A stretch of 64,000 nt of DNA, taken from NCBI RefSeq assembly GCF_014109765.1, contig NZ_CP059139.1, positions 4,857,001-4,921,000 on the forward strand, read 5' to 3'. Position 1 is the first letter of the stretch; every line of letters begins with the position of its first letter. The stretch is from Pseudomonas berkeleyensis (lineage in GTDB: Bacteria; Pseudomonadota; Gammaproteobacteria; Pseudomonadales; Pseudomonadaceae). Below are positions 51,283 to 59,386 of this stretch, one piece after another. The notes below the pieces were generated by a model. It saw only the letters and a program-made list of their open reading frames with translations. It had not been told where the DNA came from and did no database searches. The position numbers and the translations under genes were made by a program.

Positions 51283-51361
51283 GGTTCGATCCTCTGGCAG
51301 ATTCGGTTGACCGTGCCTCTCTTATGGAGGCTGGGATATCTGCATCCTGCGCCCGCCGTTG

Positions 51362-51379
51362 CTTCGGATAAATACGAAG
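51362..51379. promoter_or_regulatory. LysR-type dyad between potF-like and lysR genes
   Basis: CTTCGGATAAATACGAAG is a dyad with 5-bp arms in the 140-bp divergent control region. LysR proteins usually bind such interrupted dyads and control both directions. Confidence 0.55.
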
Positions 51380-51422
51380 TGTTCTACTCCAACATCGACG
51401 CTCATCAATGTATGGAGCCACC

Positions 51423-52328
51423 ATGCTCAGCCAACTACGCGACCTCGACCTGCAACTGCTGCGGCTGTTCGTCACCGTAGTGGAGAGCGGCGGCTTCAGT
51501 GCCGCGCAGGGCGAATTAGGCATCGGCCAGTCGACCATCAGTACGCAGATGGCCAAGCTGGAGACGCGCCTGGGCTTTCGCCTGTGCGAGCGTGGCAAGG
51601 CCGGCTTTCGTCTGACGCCCAAAGGCGAGCAGGTGCTGAGTGCCACGCGCAAGCTGTTCGCTGCCATCGAGACCTTCAAGGACGAAGCCCAGGGCATGGC
51701 CGACAAGCTGCTCGGCGAGCTGCGCATCGGTATTTCCGAAGCGCTGTCGGATGAGGTGCTGGAACGTATCGGCGAGGCCATCGGACGTTTTCGTCAGCGC
51801 AACCAGGCGGTGCAGATCGAACTGCTCAGCGCCATGCCCGCCGAGCTGGAGCGGCGCCTGCTGCAGGATCAATTGCAGCTCGCCATCGGTTATTTTTCCG
51901 GCAACCAGACGGCGCTGGATTATCAGCCGTTGTTCGATGAGCGCCAGCGCCTGTACTGCAGCCGCCAGCATCCGCTGTTCGGGCGCAAAGCACTGACCGT
52001 CGAGGATCTGCAGGACTGCGACCGGGTCGTGCATCCCTACCGTTTCATCTCTGCCGACGAACCCTGGCAGGGCGGCATCAGCAGCGCGCGTTGCGAGCAG
52101 GTCGAGGGCAGCCTGGCGTTCATCCTCTCCGGTGCACACCTGGGTTACCTGCCCGAGCATGTCGCTGAACCTTGGGTCGCCCGTGGCAGCCTGCACGCCC
52201 TGCCCGGCGAGTGGGATTTCACCGTGCAGTTTCGCCTGGCCAGCCATCGCGGCCATCCCGCCAGCGAAGCGCAGAAAGCCTTCACCGAAGATCTGCTGAG
52301 CGGCTTCGGCAACACGAATACGGGATAA
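51423..52328 (+). CDS. LysR-family regulator
   Basis: 301 residues from an ATG at 51,423, preceded by GGAG; a longer frame from 51,408 lacks it. The N-terminal helix-turn-helix is LFVTVVESGGFSAAQGELGIGQSTISTQMAKLE, followed by a typical substrate-binding domain. It is divergent from the agmatinase operon with a dyad between them, so agmatine or another polyamine-related inducer is likely. No polyamine-specific residues can be pointed out. Confidence 0.88.
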   Translation: MLSQLRDLDLQLLRLFVTVVESGGFSAAQGELGIGQSTISTQMAKLETRLGFRLCERGKAGFRLTPKGEQVLSATRKLFAAIETFKDEAQGMADKLLGELRIGISEALSDEVLERIGEAIGRFRQRNQAVQIELLSAMPAELERRLLQDQLQLAIGYFSGNQTALDYQPLFDERQRLYCSRQHPLFGRKALTVEDLQDCDRVVHPYRFISADEPWQGGISSARCEQVEGSLAFILSGAHLGYLPEHVAEPWVARGSLHALPGEWDFTVQFRLASHRGHPASEAQKAFTEDLLSGFGNTNTG

Positions 52329-52409
52329 GAACGCCGAAGCAGAGCACCCGTGGAAACATCCGGGGTCTATAGTGGTGATTCCTTCCTCACCACACCTTCG
52401 GGAGTACAC

Positions 52410-52967
52410 ATGAGCAAGACCTACAATGTCGCCGTGCTGGTCGGCAGCCTGCGCAAGGCCTCCATCAACCGCAAGCTGGCCCTGGCGCTGGCCGATCTGG
52501 CACCCGCCTCGCTGAACCTGGAAATCGTCGAGATCGGCGACCTGCCGCTGTACAACGAAGACGCCGATGGCGAGAACGCACCGGCCGCCTATGCGCCCTT
52601 CCGCAGCAAACTCAACGCCGCCGACGCAGTGCTGTTCATCACCCCCGAGTACAACCGCTCGATCCCCGGCGCGATGAAGAACGCCATCGACGTCGGCTCG
52701 CGCCCTTATGGCAAGAGCGGCTTCAGCGGCAAACCCGGCGCCGTACTGAGCGCCTCGCCAGGCGCCATTGGCGGCTTCGGCGCCAACCACCACCTGCGCC
52801 AGTGCCTGGTATTCCTCGACGTTTACGTGCTGCAGCAGCCGGAGGCTTACCTCGGCGGCGCCGGTAACTTTTTCGACGAGAACGGCGTGCTCAGCGACAG
52901 CATCAAACCGTTCCTGCAGAAATTCATCGACGCCTACGCGGCGTGGGTGACCAAGCACGCCGGCTGA
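52410..52967 (+). CDS. NAD(P)H-dependent FMN reductase (ChrR-like)
   Basis: 185 residues from an ATG at 52,410 with CGGGAG upstream. It has the flavodoxin-like phosphate loop VGSLRKASINRKLA, the LPLYNEDAD segment and the ITPEYNRSIPGAMKNAIDVGSRPYG motif of NADPH-dependent FMN reductases. Such enzymes reduce quinones, azo compounds or chromate and protect against oxidative stress. It stands alone, in the same direction as the upstream LysR gene and about 80 bp from it. Confidence 0.92.
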   Translation: MSKTYNVAVLVGSLRKASINRKLALALADLAPASLNLEIVEIGDLPLYNEDADGENAPAAYAPFRSKLNAADAVLFITPEYNRSIPGAMKNAIDVGSRPYGKSGFSGKPGAVLSASPGAIGGFGANHHLRQCLVFLDVYVLQQPEAYLGGAGNFFDENGVLSDSIKPFLQKFIDAYAAWVTKHAG

Positions 52968-53008
52968 TTTCCGACGTCACGCAGTGGCCGCCAGGGATGG
53001 CAGGCCAT

Positions 53009-53032
53009 AAAAAACGCCCCGGTGAACGGGGC
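53009..53032 (-). terminator. rho-independent terminator for MOSC operon
   Basis: On the minus strand GCCCC-GTTCACC-GGGGC is followed by TTTTTT, about 27 bp after the glutamine-amidotransferase-like gene. It may also slow plus-strand transcription from the FMN reductase gene. Confidence 0.75.
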
Positions 53033-53058
53033 ACTGCGAAAGGCTCGCCAAAGGGTGT

Positions 53059-53763
53059 TCAGGTCATGTGGGCGTGGGCATCCGAGAGGTAATCGAGCAT
53101 GCGCAGCAGCGTCGCGTTGGCCGATGCCGAATGGGGTGCGGCATCACGAATGCTGGCTGCATCCTGAACCCGGCCAGGCAAGCGCAAATCGGCAGCATCA
53201 TGCTGCAGGCGCTCGTCCAGGCTCTGCGCATCGCACTCCAACGGGCAGAGCAAACCGATGGCACGTTCCTGCCAGACGAAACCCTGCAACTCGCCCGCGG
53301 CTGATCCGTACAAGGCGATAGCACCGTGCGGCAGGTTGCAAGTCTCTCGCTGCCAGTGCAGCGCCAGCAGACGCTGCGGCAACATGCGGCCAAGCGGAGA
53401 CAAGCGCGATTGCGGGTCTTTCTCCAACTGCCACCAACCGATGCGCACACCATCCGCACACGAGCTGACGCGCGCGCCCAGCGCCTCGGCCAGTAGCTGA
53501 GCCCCGAATTCCGTACCGAAGACCCGCTTGCGAGCCAACAGCGCCCGATGGATCAGGCGTTTCTCTTCGGCCAGCCAGGCATGGCTGCGCTCATCGTGAA
53601 CGCTCAACGAGCCGCCGAGCAGCACCAGCAACTCGAATTCCTCCAACGTTGGCAGAGCCGCGCCAGCATAAGGCTGGTACACGCTCACCTGATGTTCGCC
53701 AAGCCAGCGTTCGAGCGCCGCCGATCCGGTGGCCGCGCTGTGTTGAATCACTGCGATACGCAT
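53059..53763 (-). CDS. class I glutamine-amidotransferase-like protein, no catalytic Cys
   Basis: 234 residues from an ATG at 53,763 that overlaps the aminotransferase stop (TGATG). The fold pattern is clear: RIAVIQHSAATG start, FELLVLLGGSLSV, and LALHWQRETCNLPHGA. The nucleophile elbow that should read G-x-C-x-G-x-Q reads GTEFGAQLLA, with Glu in place of Cys. The usual HPE near the end is also lost (CPLE). It therefore cannot hydrolyse glutamine in the normal way. As last gene of the MOSC operon, it may be a binding or regulatory protein. Confidence 0.85.
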   Translation of the reverse strand: MRIAVIQHSAATGSAALERWLGEHQVSVYQPYAGAALPTLEEFELLVLLGGSLSVHDERSHAWLAEEKRLIHRALLARKRVFGTEFGAQLLAEALGARVSSCADGVRIGWWQLEKDPQSRLSPLGRMLPQRLLALHWQRETCNLPHGAIALYGSAAGELQGFVWQERAIGLLCPLECDAQSLDERLQHDAADLRLPGRVQDAASIRDAAPHSASANATLLRMLDYLSDAHAHMT

Positions 53764-54908
53764 CAAGCCACCTCCACGCGCGGTTGCTCGACACGCTGCA
53801 GCGCTCGCCCCAAGCGCCGTAGCATTTCCTCGACGTTGCCATGGCTGACCGTCAGTGCCGGGCTCAAGCGCAGACAATCACCACGGGCCACACCGACCAG
53901 CAGCCCCTGCTCACGCGCCGCACGCTGCACCGCACTGGCCGCCTGCCCGATCAGCGGCAACCCCATCAACAGACCGTGGCCCCGCAAGGGGCCGTGCCCA
54001 TGGCGCCGCGCCAGTTGCGCCAGGCCTTCGCGCAGGTGTTCGGCCACCTCGCGCACCTGGCCGAGAAAACTGCTTTCGAGCACCGTCGCCAGCACCGCGA
54101 CACCGGCGCAGGTCAGCAGCGCCTCGCCAGGGAAACTCGCCGGCAACTCGGCATCCGCCTGCGCGGCGATGCTCCCTCGGGCCAGTACGGCAGCCAGCGG
54201 CAAGCCGCCCGCCAGTGCACCGCCCAGGGTCAATAGGTCGGCGCGCACGCCGTACAGCTCCTCGACCAGCAGCGTCCCACAACGTCCCATGCCGCTGCTG
54301 GTTTCATCGAGGATCAGTACGGCGCCCTGCTCACGGCATAGCCGCTGCGCGCCTTGCAGGTATTCCAGTGTCGCCGGCACCACACCGGCGGACTGTTGTA
54401 AGGGTTCGATCAGCACTGCAGCGCAACGCGAGTCGATGGCTGCAGCAAGCGCCTCGAGGTCATTGAAGGGCACCCGCAGCACCTGGCTCGCCGCACCGAA
54501 TACGGCGGGGTCAAGATGGCTGCCTTCGAGCAGAACCAGGCGCTCGGCGGCTGGATTCTGTGCGCCGGCCCATTGCAGGGCCAGACGCACCGCCAGTGCA
54601 TTGGCCCGCACACTATCGCTGCTGAAGGCCGTACGCTCACTGCCAGCGGCCTGACACAACTGCGCAGCCAGCTTCAGCTGACCACGACTGCATTGCTCAA
54701 GCCCGGGGCTGATCAGCAACTCCGCTTGCCGACGCAGGGTATCCAGCAACAGGGTCGGGCTATGGCCAAGGCTGTTGGCTCCCAGGTTCTGGTCGAAGTC
54801 GAGATAGGCGCGCCCCTCGGCATCCCACAGCCAGGAGCCCTGGCCGCGCACGCACAACGGCCCCGAGCGCTCGCCCATCAGGTGCAGACGTGCCATGGCA
54901 TCACGCAT
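53763..54908 (-). CDS. class III aminotransferase-like protein, no PLP lysine
   Basis: 381 residues resembling acetylornithine/ornithine aminotransferases: LCVRGQGSWLWDAEGRAYLDFDQNLGANSLGHSP, VLIEPLQQSAGVVP and the LILDETSSGMGR stretch with the PLP-ring Asp. The lysine that should follow (T-x-x-K-x-L-x-G-G) is replaced: LLTLGGALAGGLPLAAV. The phosphate-binding Gly/Ser loop is altered too (SSDSVRANA). It is thus unlikely to be an active aminotransferase. It overlaps both neighbours in the operon. Confidence 0.87.
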   Translation of the reverse strand: MRDAMARLHLMGERSGPLCVRGQGSWLWDAEGRAYLDFDQNLGANSLGHSPTLLLDTLRRQAELLISPGLEQCSRGQLKLAAQLCQAAGSERTAFSSDSVRANALAVRLALQWAGAQNPAAERLVLLEGSHLDPAVFGAASQVLRVPFNDLEALAAAIDSRCAAVLIEPLQQSAGVVPATLEYLQGAQRLCREQGAVLILDETSSGMGRCGTLLVEELYGVRADLLTLGGALAGGLPLAAVLARGSIAAQADAELPASFPGEALLTCAGVAVLATVLESSFLGQVREVAEHLREGLAQLARRHGHGPLRGHGLLMGLPLIGQAASAVQRAAREQGLLVGVARGDCLRLSPALTVSHGNVEEMLRRLGRALQRVEQPRVEVA

Positions 54909-55620
54909 AACGAAGCCCCTCCCTGGCCAACGCCCCTTCCAGCGGCAAGCCCTGCAGACGGGCCGACCAATCTTCCAGACGGCCCGTTCTCAAGCGCTGC
55001 GCCGCAGCCTCACGCCAACGAGCCGAGAGTGCCGGACACAACTGCAACTGCTGCAGGCCCGCCCGCTCCATGGGGAAGTGATAGAAATGATGCAGCGCCT
55101 GCGCCACGCTGAGGCTCGGATAACTGCGCTGTACCAGCTCGAAAGAATTCTCGGCGCTGACGAAACCGGGCTTGAGCACCCGATAGAACCAGCCACAGCG
55201 GCCACTGTCCTGCACCACTTGGGCTAACTCAGGGTGAGCGCCCAGCCGATTCAGGCGATAGCAGGGCGAGCGCGGCTGGCTGACCTGCAGCAGCACATCG
55301 CCCCACCGGAAGATATCGCCGATGCACACCTGCTCCTCGGTCAGACCGCGGCTGGAGAGGTTCTCAGCGAAGCTCGCCAGCGGCCAGGACAACGCCGGAT
55401 ACAGCGCCTGCCAATAGGCGTAATGCTCGGCCGGGTAATGATGCAATGCCCGCTCGGGACCGCCATGGAAACGCGCGTCGCCCTGTTCGTCCTGTCCCAA
55501 CCCTTGCGGCCATAACCACAAACGGTGGTCGACCCGTTGCTTGCGTCGCGCACAACTGAGGCCGCCACCTATATCTTCGGCTTTACCTATGAAAACGCCC
55601 TGAATCTCGACCTGACTCAC
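54901..55620 (-). CDS. MOSC-domain protein (YiiM-like)
   Basis: 239 residues. Matches the E. coli YiiM pattern: DEQGDARFHGGPERALHHYPAEHYAYW, FAENLSSRGLTEEQVCIGDIFRWG and VSQPRSPCYRLN with the conserved Cys of MOSC domains. The C-terminus (MERAGLQQLQLCPALSARWREA, then GRLEDWSARLQG) corresponds to the YiiM tail. YiiM-type proteins help detoxify N-hydroxylated bases using molybdenum cofactor. First gene of a three-gene operon; divergent from a LysR gene. Confidence 0.9.
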   Translation of the reverse strand: MSQVEIQGVFIGKAEDIGGGLSCARRKQRVDHRLWLWPQGLGQDEQGDARFHGGPERALHHYPAEHYAYWQALYPALSWPLASFAENLSSRGLTEEQVCIGDIFRWGDVLLQVSQPRSPCYRLNRLGAHPELAQVVQDSGRCGWFYRVLKPGFVSAENSFELVQRSYPSLSVAQALHHFYHFPMERAGLQQLQLCPALSARWREAAAQRLRTGRLEDWSARLQGLPLEGALAREGLRYA

Positions 55621-55722
55621 CGACCGCTCCGGCCTTATCGGCTGTTGATCATGTGGCTAGACTAGGGAGCTTCGGGTTATTTTGACATTTCGATTTCCCT
55701 GCTTGATTCATAACCTGAACTT

Positions 55723-56610
55723 ATGGACTTTCGTCAGCTCCGCTACTTCGTCGCACTCTACGAAGAAGGTCATGTCGGCCGCGCCGCCGAGCGCCTGAGC
55801 ATCTCCCAGCCGGCGCTGTCGCAGCAGATCCGCCAACTGGAAAGCGATCTGGATGTCGGCCTGTTCCAGCGCAGTGGCCGGCGCCTGCTCCCAACGCTGG
55901 CCGCGCATACGTTGTACAACCATGCGCTGCCCCTGCTCGACGGTATGGAACGGGCGCGCGAAGCACTGCGCAGCTTCCGTGGCCCGGGGCCGCGCAGCCT
56001 GTCCATTGGCGTGTTGCAGACGGTCAATGCCAGCCTGGTGCCGCTGCTGCTGGAACGCCTTCAGCAGGCGCAGCCACAACTGGTGGTCAAGCTCTACGAA
56101 CTGTCCGGGGTGGATATCGAGCGACGCCTGCTCAGCGGCGGTCTGGACATCGGCATCGGCTTTCTGCCGCCGCGTCAACCGGGCCTGCACAGCCTGGCGC
56201 TGTATGAGGACGAGCTGCAACTGGTGATACCGGAGAACCATCCGTTACGCGAATTTCGCAAGGTATCGCTGAGCCAGGCCGCAGAGCTGCCGATGCTGCT
56301 GCTCGGCGAAGAGTTCCGCATTCGCCAGATCTGGCAGGAACAACTCGCCCTGCTTGGGCGCAGACCACAGGCGCAGGCCGAACTGAACCATATGAACGGC
56401 ATTCTCGACAGCCTGCCACACACCACCCTGGCCAGCGTGTTGCCCGGTCGCGCGCGGCAGATGCACGCTCATCGCGGCCTGCTCTGGAAGCCGTTGAGCG
56501 AGCCACGTATCCCGCTGCATATCGGCCTGGTCTACCGCGACGCACAGCGCCAGCAGGCGATGATCGACTTGCTGCGTACGGCGCTCGATGGCGCCTGGGA
56601 AACGCCCTAG
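55723..56610 (+). CDS. LysR-family regulator
   Basis: 295 residues. N-terminal helix-turn-helix FRQLRYFVALYEEGHVGRAAERLSISQPALSQQIRQLE, then an effector-binding domain (SLSIGVLQTVNASLVPLLLERL, cynR/cbbR type). It is divergent from the MOSC operon with 102 bp between, and probably controls it. In P. aeruginosa, as I recall, a LysR gene is linked in the same way to MOSC, aminotransferase and amidotransferase genes beside rsmY. Confidence 0.88.
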   Translation: MDFRQLRYFVALYEEGHVGRAAERLSISQPALSQQIRQLESDLDVGLFQRSGRRLLPTLAAHTLYNHALPLLDGMERAREALRSFRGPGPRSLSIGVLQTVNASLVPLLLERLQQAQPQLVVKLYELSGVDIERRLLSGGLDIGIGFLPPRQPGLHSLALYEDELQLVIPENHPLREFRKVSLSQAAELPMLLLGEEFRIRQIWQEQLALLGRRPQAQAELNHMNGILDSLPHTTLASVLPGRARQMHAHRGLLWKPLSEPRIPLHIGLVYRDAQRQQAMIDLLRTALDGAWETP

Positions 56611-56711
56611 GTAATCACCTGCTGCGCGAGAAAAGCCATTCGAGGAATGAGACATTCCTAAGCCTCGATTGCCGATATGCCGCGATCCACGGCCTGAATG
56701 GCACTCGCCAC

Positions 56712-56727
56712 TAGACCGATCGGTCTA
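56712..56727. promoter_or_regulatory. TetR-type operator, perfect 16-bp palindrome
   Basis: TAGACCGATCGGTCTA lies 14 bp before the TetR start. The TAGACC-N4-GGTCTA form is a known operator for the LmrA/YxaF/AcrR-like branch of TetR regulators and is likely bound by the adjacent gene product. Confidence 0.85.
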
Positions 56728-56740
56728 CATAATCCGGGCC

Positions 56741-57322
56741 ATGACCAAGAGCACTCGCGACAACCTGATCGACACCATGATCGATGCCCTGCAGCGCAAA
56801 GGCCTGCACGGTGTCGGCCTGAGCGAACTGCTGGCCAATGCCGGTGCACCCAAAGGCAGCCTTTATCACCACTTCCCGGGCGGCAAGACCGAGTTGGCGG
56901 TAGCCGCCATCGAACGTGTCGGCTCACGTGCCGAGCAGGCTTTCGCCACGCTCTTCGAGCGTCAGCCCGATCCGCTCGATGCACTCAGTACCTGGTTGCA
57001 GACCGCTCTAGGCCAGTTGCAAGGCAGTGCCTTCGAACGCGGTTGCCCTCTGGCCGCCATCGCTCTGGAAAGTGGCCCCGAAGACGGCGAAATCCGCGCA
57101 GCACTGGCCAACGCTTTCGCCGATATCCGCCGGGCATTGCAGCAGCAGTTGCAACGCCACGGCTATCCGCAGCCAGAAGGCCTGGCCGCACTGTTCGTCG
57201 CCCTCTATGAAGGCGGCTTGCTGCAAGCCCGTGTCGCCGGCAGTAGCGAGCCATTGAAGCAGGCCGTCGATACCCTCCTCCTTCTAACCCGCCAGCACCG
57301 TACGGAGTCCAAGCCAGCATGA
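56741..57322 (+). CDS. TetR-family repressor
   Basis: 193 residues from an ATG at 56,741. The helix-turn-helix is DTMIDALQRKGLHGVGLSELLANAGAPKGSLYHHFPGGKTELAVAAIERVG. The C-terminal region (AFERGCPLAAIALES) is of the LmrA/YxaF subgroup. It sits 14 bp downstream of a perfect palindromic operator and overlaps the next gene by four bases (ATGA), so it represses itself and the alpha/beta hydrolase together. The effector is unknown. Confidence 0.92.
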   Translation: MTKSTRDNLIDTMIDALQRKGLHGVGLSELLANAGAPKGSLYHHFPGGKTELAVAAIERVGSRAEQAFATLFERQPDPLDALSTWLQTALGQLQGSAFERGCPLAAIALESGPEDGEIRAALANAFADIRRALQQQLQRHGYPQPEGLAALFVALYEGGLLQARVAGSSEPLKQAVDTLLLLTRQHRTESKPA

Positions 57323-58197
57323 ACGCGCCGATTCGCAGCGAAACCCAGCCTCTACTCGCCCTCGACGACTACCAACTCACCGCCACGCGCTATCACGCCG
57401 AGCGGCCAAACGCGCAGCTGCTGATCGCTGGTGCCACCGGCGTACCTCAGGGCTTCTACCGACGTTTCGCCGAACATGCCGCTGCTCGTGGTTTCGACAC
57501 CATGACCCTGGACTATCGAGGCGTTGGCCAATCCAAACCGGCCAGTCTGCGCGGCTTCGACATGGACTATCTGGACTGGGCACACCTCGATCTGGCGGCC
57601 GCGGTCGATCAACATCGGCATGCCGAGCGCCCGCTGTTCATGATCGGCCATTCGTTCGGCGGCCATGCCTTCGGCCTGCTGCCCAACCATGCCGAGGTGT
57701 CCGGCTTCTACACCTTCGGTACTGGCGCTGGTTGGCATGGCTGGATGCCCAAAGCCGAGCAGGTGCGGGTACTGGCCATGTGGCGGGTGATCGGCCCGCT
57801 GATCACCCGCTACAAGGGCTACCTGGCCTGGAGCAAACTGGGTATGGGCGAGGATCTGCCGCTGGGTGTCTACCGACAGTGGAAGCGCTGGTGCCGCTTT
57901 CCGCGTTACTTCTTCGACGATCCGCAGATGGCGGGGCTGGCCGAACGCTTCGCCAAGGTGAAGACCCCGATGGTGGCGCTCAACACCCTGGATGACCTGT
58001 GGGCACCGCCCGCCTCGCGCGATGCCTTCATGGCCGCCTACGTCAACGCGCCCTACCAGGCGCGCACGCTCGACTCGCAGGCTGAAGGCCTGGGCAATAT
58101 TGGTCATATGGGGTATTTCCGCCCTGCGGCGCAGCGCCTGTGGGACGAGACGCTGGACTGGTTCGAGCAATTGCGCGTCGAACAGCAGGCGGCTTGA
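57319..58197 (+). CDS. alpha/beta hydrolase
   Basis: 292 residues. The nucleophile elbow is GHSFGG (near residue 113), the acid is probably Asp in NTLDDLWAPP (near 220) and the base His in NIGHMGYF (near 255), all in the order of the alpha/beta hydrolase fold. It carries an ATGVPQGFYRRFAEHAAARGF oxyanion region. The substrate is unknown. It is expressed with its TetR repressor, suggesting inducible breakdown of an ester or lactone. Confidence 0.9.
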   Translation: MNAPIRSETQPLLALDDYQLTATRYHAERPNAQLLIAGATGVPQGFYRRFAEHAAARGFDTMTLDYRGVGQSKPASLRGFDMDYLDWAHLDLAAAVDQHRHAERPLFMIGHSFGGHAFGLLPNHAEVSGFYTFGTGAGWHGWMPKAEQVRVLAMWRVIGPLITRYKGYLAWSKLGMGEDLPLGVYRQWKRWCRFPRYFFDDPQMAGLAERFAKVKTPMVALNTLDDLWAPPASRDAFMAAYVNAPYQARTLDSQAEGLGNIGHMGYFRPAAQRLWDETLDWFEQLRVEQQAA

Positions 58198-58271
58198 GAG
58201 AGATAGACGAAACGCCGCAAGAAGAAGAACCGGCGCGCGCGGCACGCCCTGCATGAGCGGGCGAACGCCCA

Positions 58272-58397
58272 AAAAAGAAAACCCCGCGATTGCGGGGTTC
58301 TGCAGACTGTTGTCCTGACATCCTTGATCTGCTCACCATCCCGGTGGCTGTCCAGCGTGTCCCTGTTCGTCGATGCGCTTCCTGCGCTGAATCCATG
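58272..58397 (-). ncRNA. rsmY: RsmY-type regulatory RNA (Gac/Rsm system)
   Basis: A minus-strand transcript of about 125 nt is predicted from a TACTCT -10 box (58,409 to 58,404) to the hairpin AACCCCGC-AATC-GCGGGGTT followed by a U-rich tail. It contains seven GGA motifs, several in stem loops such as GCGC-AGGA-AGCGC, the binding sites of RsmA/CsrA. A perfect GacA box lies about 66 bp upstream of the start. These are the defining features of Rsm RNAs, which titrate RsmA. The symbol rsmY is based on its neighbours and length. Confidence 0.88.
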
Positions 58398-58453
58398 GAA
58401 GAAAGAGTACGCTCGTACCCGAACGGCCGACAGTGGCGATAATCGGGACATCG

Positions 58454-58471
58454 TGTAAGCCATGGCTTACA
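58454..58471. promoter_or_regulatory. GacA upstream box
   Basis: TGTAAGCCATGGCTTACA is an exact 18-bp palindrome matching the consensus TGTAAG-N6-CTTACA. Its centre is about 66 bp upstream of the predicted RNA start, the usual distance for GacA-activated Rsm promoters. Confidence 0.9.
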
Positions 58472-58656
58472 CGACTCATTACCCATGTTTCGACAAGCGA
58501 AACGGCGTTCGCGCGGGTTTGTCGTCACCCACCGGCCTTGGCAAGCGATGGCAAAAACTGCTCCCGGTGGTTTTTTGTGACGCACGTCTTGCTAGACTCC
58601 AGCTTGTCCTACAAAAACAACAGACCCCCGACAACGGCGGTCACTGGGGCTCGAAC

Positions 58657-59316
58657 ATGCGCGTGGTCACACTGCTTCTCGGTTGCCTGGCAACCTGCAT
58701 CAGCCTTCCTTCCCTCGCCAACGGCCAGAACCAGCTCGGCGACGTCAAACAGGCCATCGAACAGGCCTTCTGGCAGGATCTCTACGGTAATGGCGGTACG
58801 ACCCTCTACTGTGGCCAGGCCTTCCAGCGCGAGAGCGGCACTCTGACCGCCAGCCCGATCTACAGCAGCAAGCAGCTCAAGAGCGCATTGCGCTGCGTCA
58901 CCGACCGCCAGTGCACGATCATGAATCCACGCTACCCCTACATCGTTGCGGATCTGCACAACTACTATCCGGCCCTGGCGCGCGTTGAGTTGGTACGGCG
59001 CAATGCGCAGTTCGCCGACCTGGCCGACGATGTGCCGAGCAAATTCGCCGATATCGGCTGCGACATGAAAACCAGCTTCCAGTTGGTGGAGCCGCGTGAC
59101 GAAGCCAAGGGCAATATCGCCCGCGCCATCTTCTACATGCACATCGAATACGGCCTGCCCATCGTCGGCCTGGTGCCGATGTACAAGGCCTGGCACCGGA
59201 TGGATCCGCCGGATGCCGAGGAAAAGGCGCGCAACGACAAGATCGAGGCACTGCAGGGCACCCGCAATCGCTTTATCGACGACCCTTCGCTGGTGGATCA
59301 GTTGATCAGCGATTGA
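58657..59316 (+). CDS. secreted protein of unknown function
   Basis: 219 residues from an ATG at 58,657; the longer upstream frame overlaps the GacA box and is unlikely. The N-terminus MRVVTLLLGCLATCISLPSLANG is a signal peptide with a probable cut after LAN-G. The mature protein has four Cys (LYCGQ, LRCVTDRQC, IGCDM) that could form two disulphides, and ends in a helical region IEALQGTRNRFIDDPSLVDQL. No family was recognised. It is probably periplasmic. It diverges from rsmY and lies next to an IS element. Confidence 0.75.
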   Translation: MRVVTLLLGCLATCISLPSLANGQNQLGDVKQAIEQAFWQDLYGNGGTTLYCGQAFQRESGTLTASPIYSSKQLKSALRCVTDRQCTIMNPRYPYIVADLHNYYPALARVELVRRNAQFADLADDVPSKFADIGCDMKTSFQLVEPRDEAKGNIARAIFYMHIEYGLPIVGLVPMYKAWHRMDPPDAEEKARNDKIEALQGTRNRFIDDPSLVDQLISD

Positions 59317-59317
59317 C

Positions 59318-59386
59318 GTAGGGTGCGCCGCGCGCCACAAGGCTTTCGTCGGTTCATATCCCCTGGCACATACTCGGTGCGCATGG
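59318..59386. repeat. left part of a REP-like palindrome split by the IS
   Basis: GTAGGGTGCGCCGCGCGCCAC begins just after the secreted-protein gene, and GGCGCACCCTAC resumes right after the IS element at 60,681 to 60,692. Joined without the IS and one target copy, the two ends form the outer arms of one palindrome. Confidence 0.6.

Noticed and set aside
55675..55715. GGTTAT/ATAACC dyad before the second LysR gene as operator
   Set aside because: The arms are only six bases with 29 between, which can easily occur by chance in an AT-rich promoter.
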